From: CAXTSE01 sp964246985
GTDB taxonomy: Bacteria; Actinomycetota; Actinomycetes; Actinomycetales; Microbacteriaceae
Reading direction: 5' to 3'
DNA: 64,000 bases
Assembly (NCBI GenBank): GCA_964246985.1
Contig: CAXTSE010000012.1
Span: 1-64,000, forward strand
Positions 57,496-64,000 of the stretch are shown here, in pieces. The position numbers and the translations under genes are program-made. Position 1 is the stretch's first letter. The number at the start of each line of letters is the position of its first letter. The notes under the pieces are model-generated. The model was not told the origin of the DNA, searched no databases, and was given only the letters and a program-made list of their open reading frames with translations.

Positions 57496-58533
57496 ATGGC
57501 CATTCGCCTCGATCTCTCTGCGCCGGCGGGCCCCCTCCTCTCGTCGCTGCCGTCGGACCTGCCCGCCGACGTGGACCAGGCGCTGCAGCTGGCGACCCGC
57601 CTTGGCACGGTCGACGGCGCCGACGGCCCCTCCGCGGTCGACGAGTGGGAGACCCTCGCGACCCTCGCCGCTCACGACCTCGGCGTCGCCCGCGCGATCG
57701 AGCCGCACCTCGATGCGCTCGGCATCCTGCGGGAGGCGCGGACGGCGGGCATCGACCTGGACGGTGACGCCGAACCCTACGGCCCCTGGGGTGTGTTCGC
57801 CGCCGAGGGCGGGCCGGATCCGCTCCTCGCCGGACCCGGCCCCGACGGCGGGTGGACGCTCACCGGCACGAAGCCGTGGTGCTCGCTCGCCGATCGCCTC
57901 GGTTCCGCGCTGATCACGGCCGCGCTGGCAGACGGCAGCCGGCGGCTGTTCCGGGTCGACCTCCGCGGAGGCGCGGCCGCGGGAACCGTCCGGGTCACCC
58001 CGGGTGCCTGGCACTCGCGCGGGCTGTCCGAGATCCCCAGCGGACCCGTGACGTTCGACGGTGCATCGGCGCAGCCGGTCGGGGAGCCGGGGTGGTACCT
58101 CGCGCGACCCGGATTCCACCGCGGCGGAATCGGCGTCGCGGCCTGCTGGTACGGGGGCGCCGTCGGGGTGGCCCGCACGGTGCGGGAGCGCGCGCGGACG
58201 AAGCCCGATCCGTTCGTCCTCATGCACCTCGGAGCGATCGACGAGCAGCTGCACGCGTCGAGGCTTGCGCTCGCGAACGCGGCGGCGGGCGCGGATGCGG
58301 ACGAGACCGACCTGCGCATCGCCGCCAAGCGCGTCCGCGCGATCGTCGCGCGTGCCTGCGAGGACGTGCTGGTGCGCGCCGGTCATGCGCTCGGCCCCGC
58401 TCCGCTCGCGCTGGACGCCGGGCACGCGAAGCGCGTCGCCGACCTCACCGTCTACATCCGCCAGCACCACGCAGAGCGCGATCTCGAGTCGCTCGGATCC
58501 GCCGTCGCCGCCGACGCTGGCCCCTCGTGGTGA
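57496..58533 (+). CDS. Acyl-CoA-dehydrogenase-like protein
   Basis: The protein has 345 residues. The N-terminal helices (ETLATLAAHDLGVARAIEPHLDAL), the middle domain with LTGTKPWCSLADR and a C-terminal helical domain ending YIRQHHAERDLESLG follow the acyl-CoA dehydrogenase fold, but it is shorter than usual (about 380-400) and I cannot locate the catalytic glutamate with certainty. It might be an FAD-dependent enzyme acting on a carrier- or sugar-bound acyl group rather than beta-oxidation. The stop overlaps the next GTG (GTGA). First gene of the trio. Confidence 0.83.
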   Translation: MAIRLDLSAPAGPLLSSLPSDLPADVDQALQLATRLGTVDGADGPSAVDEWETLATLAAHDLGVARAIEPHLDALGILREARTAGIDLDGDAEPYGPWGVFAAEGGPDPLLAGPGPDGGWTLTGTKPWCSLADRLGSALITAALADGSRRLFRVDLRGGAAAGTVRVTPGAWHSRGLSEIPSGPVTFDGASAQPVGEPGWYLARPGFHRGGIGVAACWYGGAVGVARTVRERARTKPDPFVLMHLGAIDEQLHASRLALANAAAGADADETDLRIAAKRVRAIVARACEDVLVRAGHALGPAPLALDAGHAKRVADLTVYIRQHHAERDLESLGSAVAADAGPSW

Positions 58534-59834
58534 CGTTCGACTCCCGCATGGCGGGCACCGCATCCCGCGACTGGGATGCGCACATCGACCGGTTGCCGGC
58601 GCTCGACCTCGACGCGCACGACAGCCTGCTCGTGATCGCCGCCCACCCCGACGACGAGACCCTCGGGGCCGGTGGGCTCATCGCCGAGTTCGCCGGTCGC
58701 GGCCTGCCCGTCCGCGTGATCATGGTTACCGACGGCTCGCCCGACGGCGACCCCGTGGTGGTGCGGCGTCGCTCGGCAGAGCTGCACGCCGCCGTCGCGC
58801 GCCTGGCACCCGACGCCTCCATCGAGGAGCTCGGCGTTCGCGACGGCGCGGCTCGAGAGCGGCGAGCCTCGATCGAGCGGGACCTGACACGCGAGATCGC
58901 GGGAGCGTCCGCATCCGTCCTCGTCGCGGCTCCGTGGATCGGAGATGGCCAACGCGATCACCGCGTGGTCGGCGAGGCGGCCGTTGCAGCGGCCGCCGGG
59001 CGACGCGTGCTGGCCTACCCGATCTGGATGTGGCATTGGGGGTCTCCGCTCGAAGCCCTGCCCGCCGGGGCCGGCGCGATCCCGATCGACCAGACGGCGA
59101 AATCCGCTGCGCTCGCCCGCTACCGATCGCAGATTGGCGGTTCGCCGCCGATGCTGCACTCCGGGTTCCTCGAGCACTTCGCCCGCGGGGTGGAGGTGCT
59201 GATCGAGGTGGCGCCGGCGACGGACGCGAGCCCTCTCGCCGCCCTGCCGCAGGAGTACTTCGACGCACTGCACGAGCGGCGCCCCGACCCGTGGGGCTTC
59301 ACGGCCCGGTGGTACGAGGAGCGCAAGCGGGCCCTGACCCTCGCGTCGCTACCACGGCGGCGGTATCCGCGCGCCCTCGAAGTCGGCTGCTCGATCGGGG
59401 TGCTGACCTCGGACCTCGCGGAGCGGTGCGACGACCTCCTCGCGATCGACATCTCCCCGGTCGCCGCCGAGCGGGCGCGGGAGCGCGTCGGCTCACGCGC
59501 TCGTGTCGAGGTGCGCGACGCCGGCGCCGCGCTGCCGGCGGGTCCGTTCGACCTGATCGTGCTGTCGGAGGTGGGCTACTACTTCACCGCCGAGCGTCTC
59601 GGACCGCTGCTGGCCGACGCTGTCTCGCAGCTCGCGGAGGGCGGTGAGCTGCTGCTCTGCCACTGGCGGCACCCGGTCGCCGACTACCCGCAGGGCGGCG
59701 ACGAGGTGCACGACAGGATGGCCGCCGAGCCCCGCGGGCTGAGCCGCATCACCCGCTACGAGGATGCCGACGTGCGGCTCGAGATCTTCTCTGCCGATAC
59801 CCGCTCCGTGGCCGAGCGCGAGGGGTTCGCATGA
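58530..59834 (+). CDS. Fusion of PIG-L/LmbE deacetylase and NodS-like methyltransferase
   Basis: The protein has 434 residues. Domain 1 (about 30-220): zinc-binding AAHPDDETLG and RDHRVVGEAA, the LmbE/PIG-L fold, which removes N-acetyl groups from amino sugars in GPI, mycothiol and bacillithiol pathways. Domain 2 (about 255-430): PRALEVGCSIGVLTSDLA binding S-adenosylmethionine, DISPVAAERA, LIVLSEVGYY, LLCHWRHP; closest in pattern to NodS-type N-methyltransferases. The start is GTG, overlapping the previous stop. Together it could deacetylate and then methylate an amino-sugar. Substrate not known. Confidence 0.9.
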   Translation: MTFDSRMAGTASRDWDAHIDRLPALDLDAHDSLLVIAAHPDDETLGAGGLIAEFAGRGLPVRVIMVTDGSPDGDPVVVRRRSAELHAAVARLAPDASIEELGVRDGAARERRASIERDLTREIAGASASVLVAAPWIGDGQRDHRVVGEAAVAAAAGRRVLAYPIWMWHWGSPLEALPAGAGAIPIDQTAKSAALARYRSQIGGSPPMLHSGFLEHFARGVEVLIEVAPATDASPLAALPQEYFDALHERRPDPWGFTARWYEERKRALTLASLPRRRYPRALEVGCSIGVLTSDLAERCDDLLAIDISPVAAERARERVGSRARVEVRDAGAALPAGPFDLIVLSEVGYYFTAERLGPLLADAVSQLAEGGELLLCHWRHPVADYPQGGDEVHDRMAAEPRGLSRITRYEDADVRLEIFSADTRSVAEREGFA

Positions 59835-60523
59835 TCCGCCGGATCGGGGTCGTGATCCCGGCCCGTGATGAGGCGGATCGGATCGACGCCTGCCTGCACT
59901 CGGTGCGGGTCGCGGCGGCGCAGGTCGGCAGCAGCGTCATGGTCGACATCGTGGTCGTCGCGGACGGCTGCGTCGACGACACCGCCGCGCGCGCTCGCTC
60001 GCACGCCGGCGTCGACGTCATCGAGCTCGAGGGCGGCGGTGTCGGGGCGGCGCGGGCGGCGGGGGTGGCCGCGGCACTGGTCGCGGGCGCCGACTGGATC
60101 GCCAACACCGACGCCGACTCCACGGTGCCGCGGGACTGGCTGGCCGTGCAGCTCGAGTTCGCCGACGCGGCCGTCGACGCACTGGTGGGCACGGTGCGGC
60201 CCGACTTCTCCGAGCTGACGGACGAGCAGCGCGCGGTCTGGGAGGACACCCATCGCGATGGCCGCTCGCTCGGCCACGTCCACGGGGCCAATCTCGGCAT
60301 CCGAGCGTCGGCCTACCTCGCCGCGGGCGGGTTCACGGACGCGGTCGAGCACGAGGACACCGCTCTCGTCTCGCGCCTCGAGCGGGTCGGCCGGGTGGCG
60401 GCCACAGATCGCGCCGAGGTGGTGACGTCCGGTCGCCCGGTCGGGCGGACTCCCGGCGGCTACGCCCGCTACCTGCGCGAGGATCTGCTGCGCGCCGTCG
60501 TCCGCAATCCGGGTGCCGCCTGA
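59831..60523 (+). CDS. Family 2 glycosyltransferase of the deacetylase-methyltransferase trio
   Basis: The protein has 230 residues. IGVVIPARDEADRIDACLHSV, VVADGCVDDTA, NTDADSTVP (metal-binding DxD) and HGANLGIRASAYLAAGG mark a GT-A family 2 enzyme. No membrane segments. The ATG overlaps the fusion-protein stop as ATGA, so stoichiometric co-translation is likely. It should transfer the sugar that the other two enzymes modify, or build the precursor. Acceptor unknown. Confidence 0.92.
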   Translation: MIRRIGVVIPARDEADRIDACLHSVRVAAAQVGSSVMVDIVVVADGCVDDTAARARSHAGVDVIELEGGGVGAARAAGVAAALVAGADWIANTDADSTVPRDWLAVQLEFADAAVDALVGTVRPDFSELTDEQRAVWEDTHRDGRSLGHVHGANLGIRASAYLAAGGFTDAVEHEDTALVSRLERVGRVAATDRAEVVTSGRPVGRTPGGYARYLREDLLRAVVRNPGAA

Positions 60524-60564
60524 GAGATCGGTCACGCGTCGCCGGTGGTCGGCAGAGTGAGCAC

Positions 60565-60795
60565 ATGGCACAGGACGACTCAGCGCTGAAGGTCGGAGAC
60601 AGGGTCTCGTGGGGCACCTCCCAGGGGCGCACCCAGGGTGTGGTCGAGGAGCGCCGCGTGCGCGACTTCACGTTCGCCGACCAGAAGTTCACGGCGTCAG
60701 AGGACGAGCCCGCGTTCATCGTCAGCTCGGAGAGGACCGGCGCGAAAGCCGCCCACAAGGGATCGGCGCTGCGGAAGCTGAAGCCGAAGACGTAG
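60565..60795 (+). CDS. DUF2945 (hypervirulence-associated TUDOR-like) small protein
   Basis: The protein has 76 residues: KVGDRVSWGTSQGRTQGVVEE at the start and TGAKAAHKGSALRKL at the end, the DUF2945/HVA1 pattern, a small SH3/Tudor-like barrel. Function unknown in bacteria. The stop abuts the convergent SGNH gene with no spacing. Confidence 0.85.
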   Translation: MAQDDSALKVGDRVSWGTSQGRTQGVVEERRVRDFTFADQKFTASEDEPAFIVSSERTGAKAAHKGSALRKLKPKT

Positions 60796-61416
60796 TCAGT
60801 CCGGCAGCAGGTGCGGACGCAGAGCTTCGACCCACACCCTGTAGCCGGCGCCGGTGAGGTGCAGCCGGTCGTGGCTGAACTCGGGGCGGATCGCGCCATC
60901 GGGCCCGGCGAGCGGCGTCCACATGTCGATGTAGATGGCGCCCTCCGCGAACGCGATGGCGAGCAGCCGCTCGTTCAGGCGGCGGATCGAGGCCGCGAAC
61001 GACGCGCTCCGGGGCATGACGGACGAGAGCAGGAGCGGTGCCGCGGGTGCCGCGACACGGATCGCGCGCACCAGGTCCTGCACCGCTTCGGCGATCCTCT
61101 CGGGGTCACTGGTCTCGCCGATGCCGCCGATGTCGTTGGTGCCGACCAGCAGCGAGATCGCCAGGGGATCCGCGATCGCCGTGTCGAGGCGCGACCGCAC
61201 ACCGGAGACGGTGTCGCCGTCGATCCCGCGGTTGAGCGTCGGCAGGTCGGGGAACCACTCCGCCCATTCGCCGAACTGCGTGATGCTGTCGCCCAGGAAG
61301 AGCACGCTGCCGGCTGGCGGGCTCAGCTCTGCGAACTGGCTGCGGCGATTCGCCTTCTGCTTGTCGAACATCGACCCGCTGAACAGCTGGGCGAGGGTGA
61401 TGGCGAGACGGCTCAC
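60796..61416 (-). CDS. SGNH/GDSL hydrolase
   Basis: The protein has 206 residues. Block I LFLGDSITQ (nucleophile Ser), block II NRGIDG, block III VGTND and block V DRLHLTGAG (catalytic Asp and His). It is cytoplasmic (no signal peptide) and should remove acetyl or other acyl groups from carbohydrates or lipids. The GTG start is 15 bp after the preceding alpha/beta hydrolase stop. Last gene of the glycan-use operon. Confidence 0.9.
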   Translation of the reverse strand: MSRLAITLAQLFSGSMFDKQKANRRSQFAELSPPAGSVLFLGDSITQFGEWAEWFPDLPTLNRGIDGDTVSGVRSRLDTAIADPLAISLLVGTNDIGGIGETSDPERIAEAVQDLVRAIRVAAPAAPLLLSSVMPRSASFAASIRRLNERLLAIAFAEGAIYIDMWTPLAGPDGAIRPEFSHDRLHLTGAGYRVWVEALRPHLLPD

Positions 61417-61431
61417 GCGCGGCTCTCGTCG

Positions 61432-62079
61432 CTAGGAGACACACTCGTCGACGAGGTCGGCGAACGTCTCGACGTCCTCGACCGGCCAGGAGTGCTTGCC
61501 GCCGGGCTGGTAGTGGTAGCGACCGCCGTTGCTTTCGGCGAGCGAGCGCACCCACTCGGGCCGGGACATCCGGTCGTGCTCGGCGTGCACGATCGTCAGC
61601 TCGCCGAGGTGGTGCGGCAGCACGTCCTCGATCGGATCCCGCAGCCCCGAGCGCAGGGCCAGCCCGATGCGCACCGGATCGGTGTGCGTCCAGTCGCGCA
61701 GCTGGCGACCCCAGTCGGACTGGTCGTCGCCCTCGCCGCGCTCGAACCAGCGCGAGACGGTCCCGCTGAGCGACCGGATCACCGGATCGAAGGTCGGGCT
61801 GATCAGCATCGCGTGCTTCACCCGCGCCGTGTGTGCCGACGCGGCCGCCACGACCTGCGTGCCGACCGACAGCCCGATCATCAGGTCGGCCTCGACGCCC
61901 TTCCGCGAGAGCTCGTCGGCGAGTCGGTGCCCGTAGCCCTCGAGGTCCACCGGCACCCCTCGCCAGCTGGGCGCCTTGAGCAGCACGACCGAGTGCCCGC
62001 GCGCGGCAAGCGCGTCGGCGGCCGGCCTGGCGTACTCGCGCACGGCCATGCCCGGCACGATGAAGACGGTCTTGGTCAT
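61432..62079 (-). CDS. Alpha/beta hydrolase
   Basis: The protein has 215 residues. The nucleophile elbow is GLSVGTQ (Ser), an acidic residue lies in VHAEHDRMSRPE and the His in GGKHSWP: a complete triad of the alpha/beta-hydrolase fold. It is probably an esterase acting on acylated or acetylated glycosides taken up by the neighbouring symporter. The ATG overlaps the symporter stop (ATGA). Confidence 0.88.
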   Translation of the reverse strand: MTKTVFIVPGMAVREYARPAADALAARGHSVVLLKAPSWRGVPVDLEGYGHRLADELSRKGVEADLMIGLSVGTQVVAAASAHTARVKHAMLISPTFDPVIRSLSGTVSRWFERGEGDDQSDWGRQLRDWTHTDPVRIGLALRSGLRDPIEDVLPHHLGELTIVHAEHDRMSRPEWVRSLAESNGGRYHYQPGGKHSWPVEDVETFADLVDECVS

Positions 62080-63428
62080 CGCGTGCGGCCCCCCAGCCTG
62101 TAGAACCAGAACGGTACAGCAGACAGGAGGCAGCTGACGGCCGGGATCAGGGTGATCGCGATCCAGACCGTGTTCTGCATGTCCGGGGTCACCTCGACAC
62201 CCTCCTCGTAGCCGGCGAGCGCGACCATCAGGCCGAACACCAGCACGGCCAGCGCACCCATGATCTTCGAGACGAAGGTGAGGGTCGCGAACGAGATCCC
62301 GTCGTTGCGGATGCCGGTGCGCTTCTCGACGTCGTCGACGGCGTCGGCGATCATCGTCGCCTGCACCACCGAGAAGACCCCGATCGCCAGCCCGCTCAGG
62401 AAGATGAAGACCATCACGACGACGAGGTTGCTGAATCCGGCGATGTACATGGCCAGGTAGATCACGGCCCCGGCGATCGAGCTCGCGACGGCGAGGTTGC
62501 GACCCGACGTGCGCTTCAGCAGCATCGGCGAGAGGAACGACGACACCACGAGCCCCAGGATGATCGAGGCGCCGATGAACGTGAAGTACGAGCCATCCTC
62601 GTAGGCGATGATCGCGAACACCGCGCCGCCGGCCTGCACGATGAAGCGGCCGAAGCCGACCGTCGACGCGATGAGCACCATGAGCAGCGGGGTGTTGCGG
62701 AACAGGGTGCCGAACAGCTGGCGGAAGGTGAGTCGCGCGTGCTCTCCGGCGATCGGCTTCTCGCGCACGAAGAAGAACGCCAGGAGGTAGAGGCCCATGC
62801 CGACGATGCAGGTGATGAACACGGCGCGTGACCAGCCCGCCGCCGTGGTCTCGCTCGAGAAGCTGAGTGCGGAGGCGAAGAACGGCATGCCGAGGGTCGC
62901 GATCCCGATCGCGATCGCGCCGAAGGCCCGCACGCTCGAGACCACGCGGTTGCGCGCGGTCGTGTCGCCGAAGGCCGAGCCGATGAGGCCCCACAGCGGC
63001 ACATCGCACGCCGAGTAGCTGATGCCCCAGACCAGGTAGACGATGCCGAAGTAGAGGAGCTGCGACGACTCGGCCATCTCGGGCACCGTGAACATCAGCC
63101 CGGTGAGGATCGCGACGGGGGCCGCCGAGAACAGCACCCACGGCCGCAGCTTTCCCCAGCGCGTGGACGTGCGGTCGATGAACGTGCCCACCAACGGATC
63201 GCTGATCGCGTCGAGGACCTTCGCCACCCCGATGATGATGGACGCCACCGCGATGCCGCCGGCGCTGAGGCCCGCGTACTGGATGAGGTAGACGAGGATG
63301 AAGGTGGTCACCGTGGTGAGCACCACGTTCTGCCCGAAGCCCGCCGTCACGATCGCGACGGTCTGGGTGCGGACCGAGGGCGTCCGGGGCCCTGCGGGCG
63401 CGGGTGTGGCAGAGAGCGTGTCGGTCAT
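62076..63428 (-). CDS. GPH-family sugar:cation symporter
   Basis: The protein has 450 residues and twelve membrane segments. AISDPLVGTFIDRTSTRWGKLRPW is the glycoside-pentoside-hexuronide family signature between TM2 and TM3. It imports a sugar or glycoside with a cation. Encoded between GH38 alpha-mannosidase and hydrolases, it probably imports mannosides. The ATG overlaps the mannosidase stop (ATGA). Confidence 0.92.
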   Translation of the reverse strand: MTDTLSATPAPAGPRTPSVRTQTVAIVTAGFGQNVVLTTVTTFILVYLIQYAGLSAGGIAVASIIIGVAKVLDAISDPLVGTFIDRTSTRWGKLRPWVLFSAAPVAILTGLMFTVPEMAESSQLLYFGIVYLVWGISYSACDVPLWGLIGSAFGDTTARNRVVSSVRAFGAIAIGIATLGMPFFASALSFSSETTAAGWSRAVFITCIVGMGLYLLAFFFVREKPIAGEHARLTFRQLFGTLFRNTPLLMVLIASTVGFGRFIVQAGGAVFAIIAYEDGSYFTFIGASIILGLVVSSFLSPMLLKRTSGRNLAVASSIAGAVIYLAMYIAGFSNLVVVMVFIFLSGLAIGVFSVVQATMIADAVDDVEKRTGIRNDGISFATLTFVSKIMGALAVLVFGLMVALAGYEEGVEVTPDMQNTVWIAITLIPAVSCLLSAVPFWFYRLGGRTR

Positions 63429-64000
63429 GATGCCGCCTCCAGGAGGATCGTCGTGATCTCGAACGGCCCCAGCGTGATGCGCTCGAGGTCGATGGGCCCG
63501 AACGGACGCTCGAGCATGTCGGTGCGCGTGGCCGCCGTGTGCGGCACCGAGGTGCGCAGCCCGGTGACGGTCGGTCGGCCGAGGCTCTCGTAGAGCCGCA
63601 GCACGGTGCCCTGCCCGTTCTCCGCGGGCTTGATCGTCTCGATGACGACCCCCGCGTCGCTCGTGCTGGCGACACTCGGCAGCTCTGCGCCGGACGCCGG
63701 CAGCAGCGGGTTGTTGAGTCGGTACGCCTCGCGCACCACGCTCGCGAGGTCGCCGGATGCGAAGGGCGTGAACGCGTAGGCGAAGCTGTGCGATCCGCGG
63801 TCGGCGGTCTTGTCGGGGTAGGTCGGAGCCCTCAGCAGGTTGAGACTGATGAGCCCGTTCTTGGCGCGATGCCCGTACTTGCTGTCGTTGAGGAGTGCGA
63901 ACCCGCCCTCTCGGTCCTCGGTGGCGAGCCACTTGTGGGCGGCGACCTCGAACTGAGCAGCCTCGACGTCGGTGTCCTCGGTCATCACGCGCTCGATGTG
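63425..64000 (-). CDS. C-terminal part of GH38 alpha-mannosidase (5' end outside window)
   Basis: The frame is open to the right edge. The visible 190 residues are the C-terminal beta-sandwich of family 38 mannosidases: FEVAAHKWLATEDREGGFALLNDSKYG, LLRAPTYPDK, SFAYAFTPF. The catalytic domain is not in the window. It would cleave alpha-mannosides inside the cell after uptake by the GPH symporter. First gene of the operon seen here; further upstream genes may exist beyond the edge. Confidence 0.85.
   Translation of the reverse strand, partial: HIERVMTEDTDVEAAQFEVAAHKWLATEDREGGFALLNDSKYGHRAKNGLISLNLLRAPTYPDKTADRGSHSFAYAFTPFASGDLASVVREAYRLNNPLLPASGAELPSVASTSDAGVVIETIKPAENGQGTVLRLYESLGRPTVTGLRTSVPHTAATRTDMLERPFGPIDLERITLGPFEITTILLEAAS

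Noticed and set aside
57496..60523. Calling the trio a Nod-factor pathway
   Set aside because: The enzyme types are analogous, but there is no NodC-like chitin synthase or NodA acyltransferase, and PIG-L is unrelated in fold to NodB.
1..64000. CRISPR arrays, IS elements, prophage, rRNA and tRNA genes
   Set aside because: No regularly spaced repeats, transposase or integrase motifs, or RNA-gene signatures were noticed on reading; a tRNA scan could not be run.

Overview
The window comes from a high-GC actinobacterium. The best guess is a Microbacteriaceae member close to Microbacterium. The reasons are very high G+C with GC-rich third codon positions, frequent GTG starts, many 1-4 bp stop/start overlaps, frequent leaderless-type promoters (a -10 hexamer TANNNT 5-7 nt before the start codon), a DUF7882-like small protein next to another family-restricted small protein, a CIRCE element and an LAxTG sortase substrate. 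I see no rRNA, tRNA, CRISPR array, insertion sequence or prophage. It looks like ordinary chromosome, densely packed with metabolic, envelope and regulatory genes.

Layout. 1-12 kb: end of a glycosyltransferase, a GH3 glycosidase, an ArsR/SRPBCC pair, DNA polymerase IV, a LysR/SDR operon divergent from a fumarate-reductase-like flavoprotein, a stand-alone LigD-type polymerase, DUF2277, and an NTF2/FAD-monooxygenase pair. 12-16 kb: CIRCE-controlled Hsp20, CsbD, an MFS/CGNR operon and a LacI regulator. 16-21 kb: a LacI-controlled sugar ABC operon (binding protein, two permeases, serine hydrolase) with a near-perfect operator at the promoter. 21-26 kb: a large secreted repeat protein, a VanZ-like protein and a NarL-type two-component system. 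26-37.5 kb: a minus-strand exopolysaccharide operon of GT2, GT4, flippase/GT-C fusion, membrane protein, tandem double GT4, GT4 and a GH5-like lipoprotein, its genes overlapping by 4 to 14 bp. It is divergent from a GAF-ANTAR regulator with an unusually short GAF domain.

38-50 kb: two secreted proteins (one ending in LAVTG), a PAP2 phosphatase, SRPBCC proteins, aldose epimerase, a phytoene-dehydrogenase-like oxidoreductase with SRPBCC and SDR neighbours, a frameshifted small gene, and a two-gene ABC exporter. 50-57 kb: M20 peptidase, zinc alcohol dehydrogenase, an MmyB-type regulator divergent from an SDR, a GT2 operon with two tiny genes, and several small proteins including TraR/DksA and GIY-YIG types. 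57.5-60.5 kb: a translationally coupled trio of acyl-CoA-dehydrogenase-like protein, PIG-L deacetylase fused to a NodS-like methyltransferase, and GT2. 60.5-64 kb: a glycan-use operon reading in from the right edge (GH38 alpha-mannosidase, GPH sugar symporter, alpha/beta hydrolase, SGNH hydrolase).

How it fits together. Much of the window concerns carbohydrates: importing them (ABC operon, GPH symporter), cutting them (GH3, GH5-like, GH38) and building surface polymers or glycoconjugates (the exopolysaccharide operon and the PIG-L/methyltransferase/GT2 trio). The two best candidates for an undescribed system are the exopolysaccharide operon, with its flippase/GT-C and double-GT4 fusions next to a shortened ANTAR regulator, and the coupled acyl-CoA-dehydrogenase/deacetylase-methyltransferase/GT2 trio. 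The second has the enzyme types needed to make a deacetylated, N-methylated amino-sugar conjugate.
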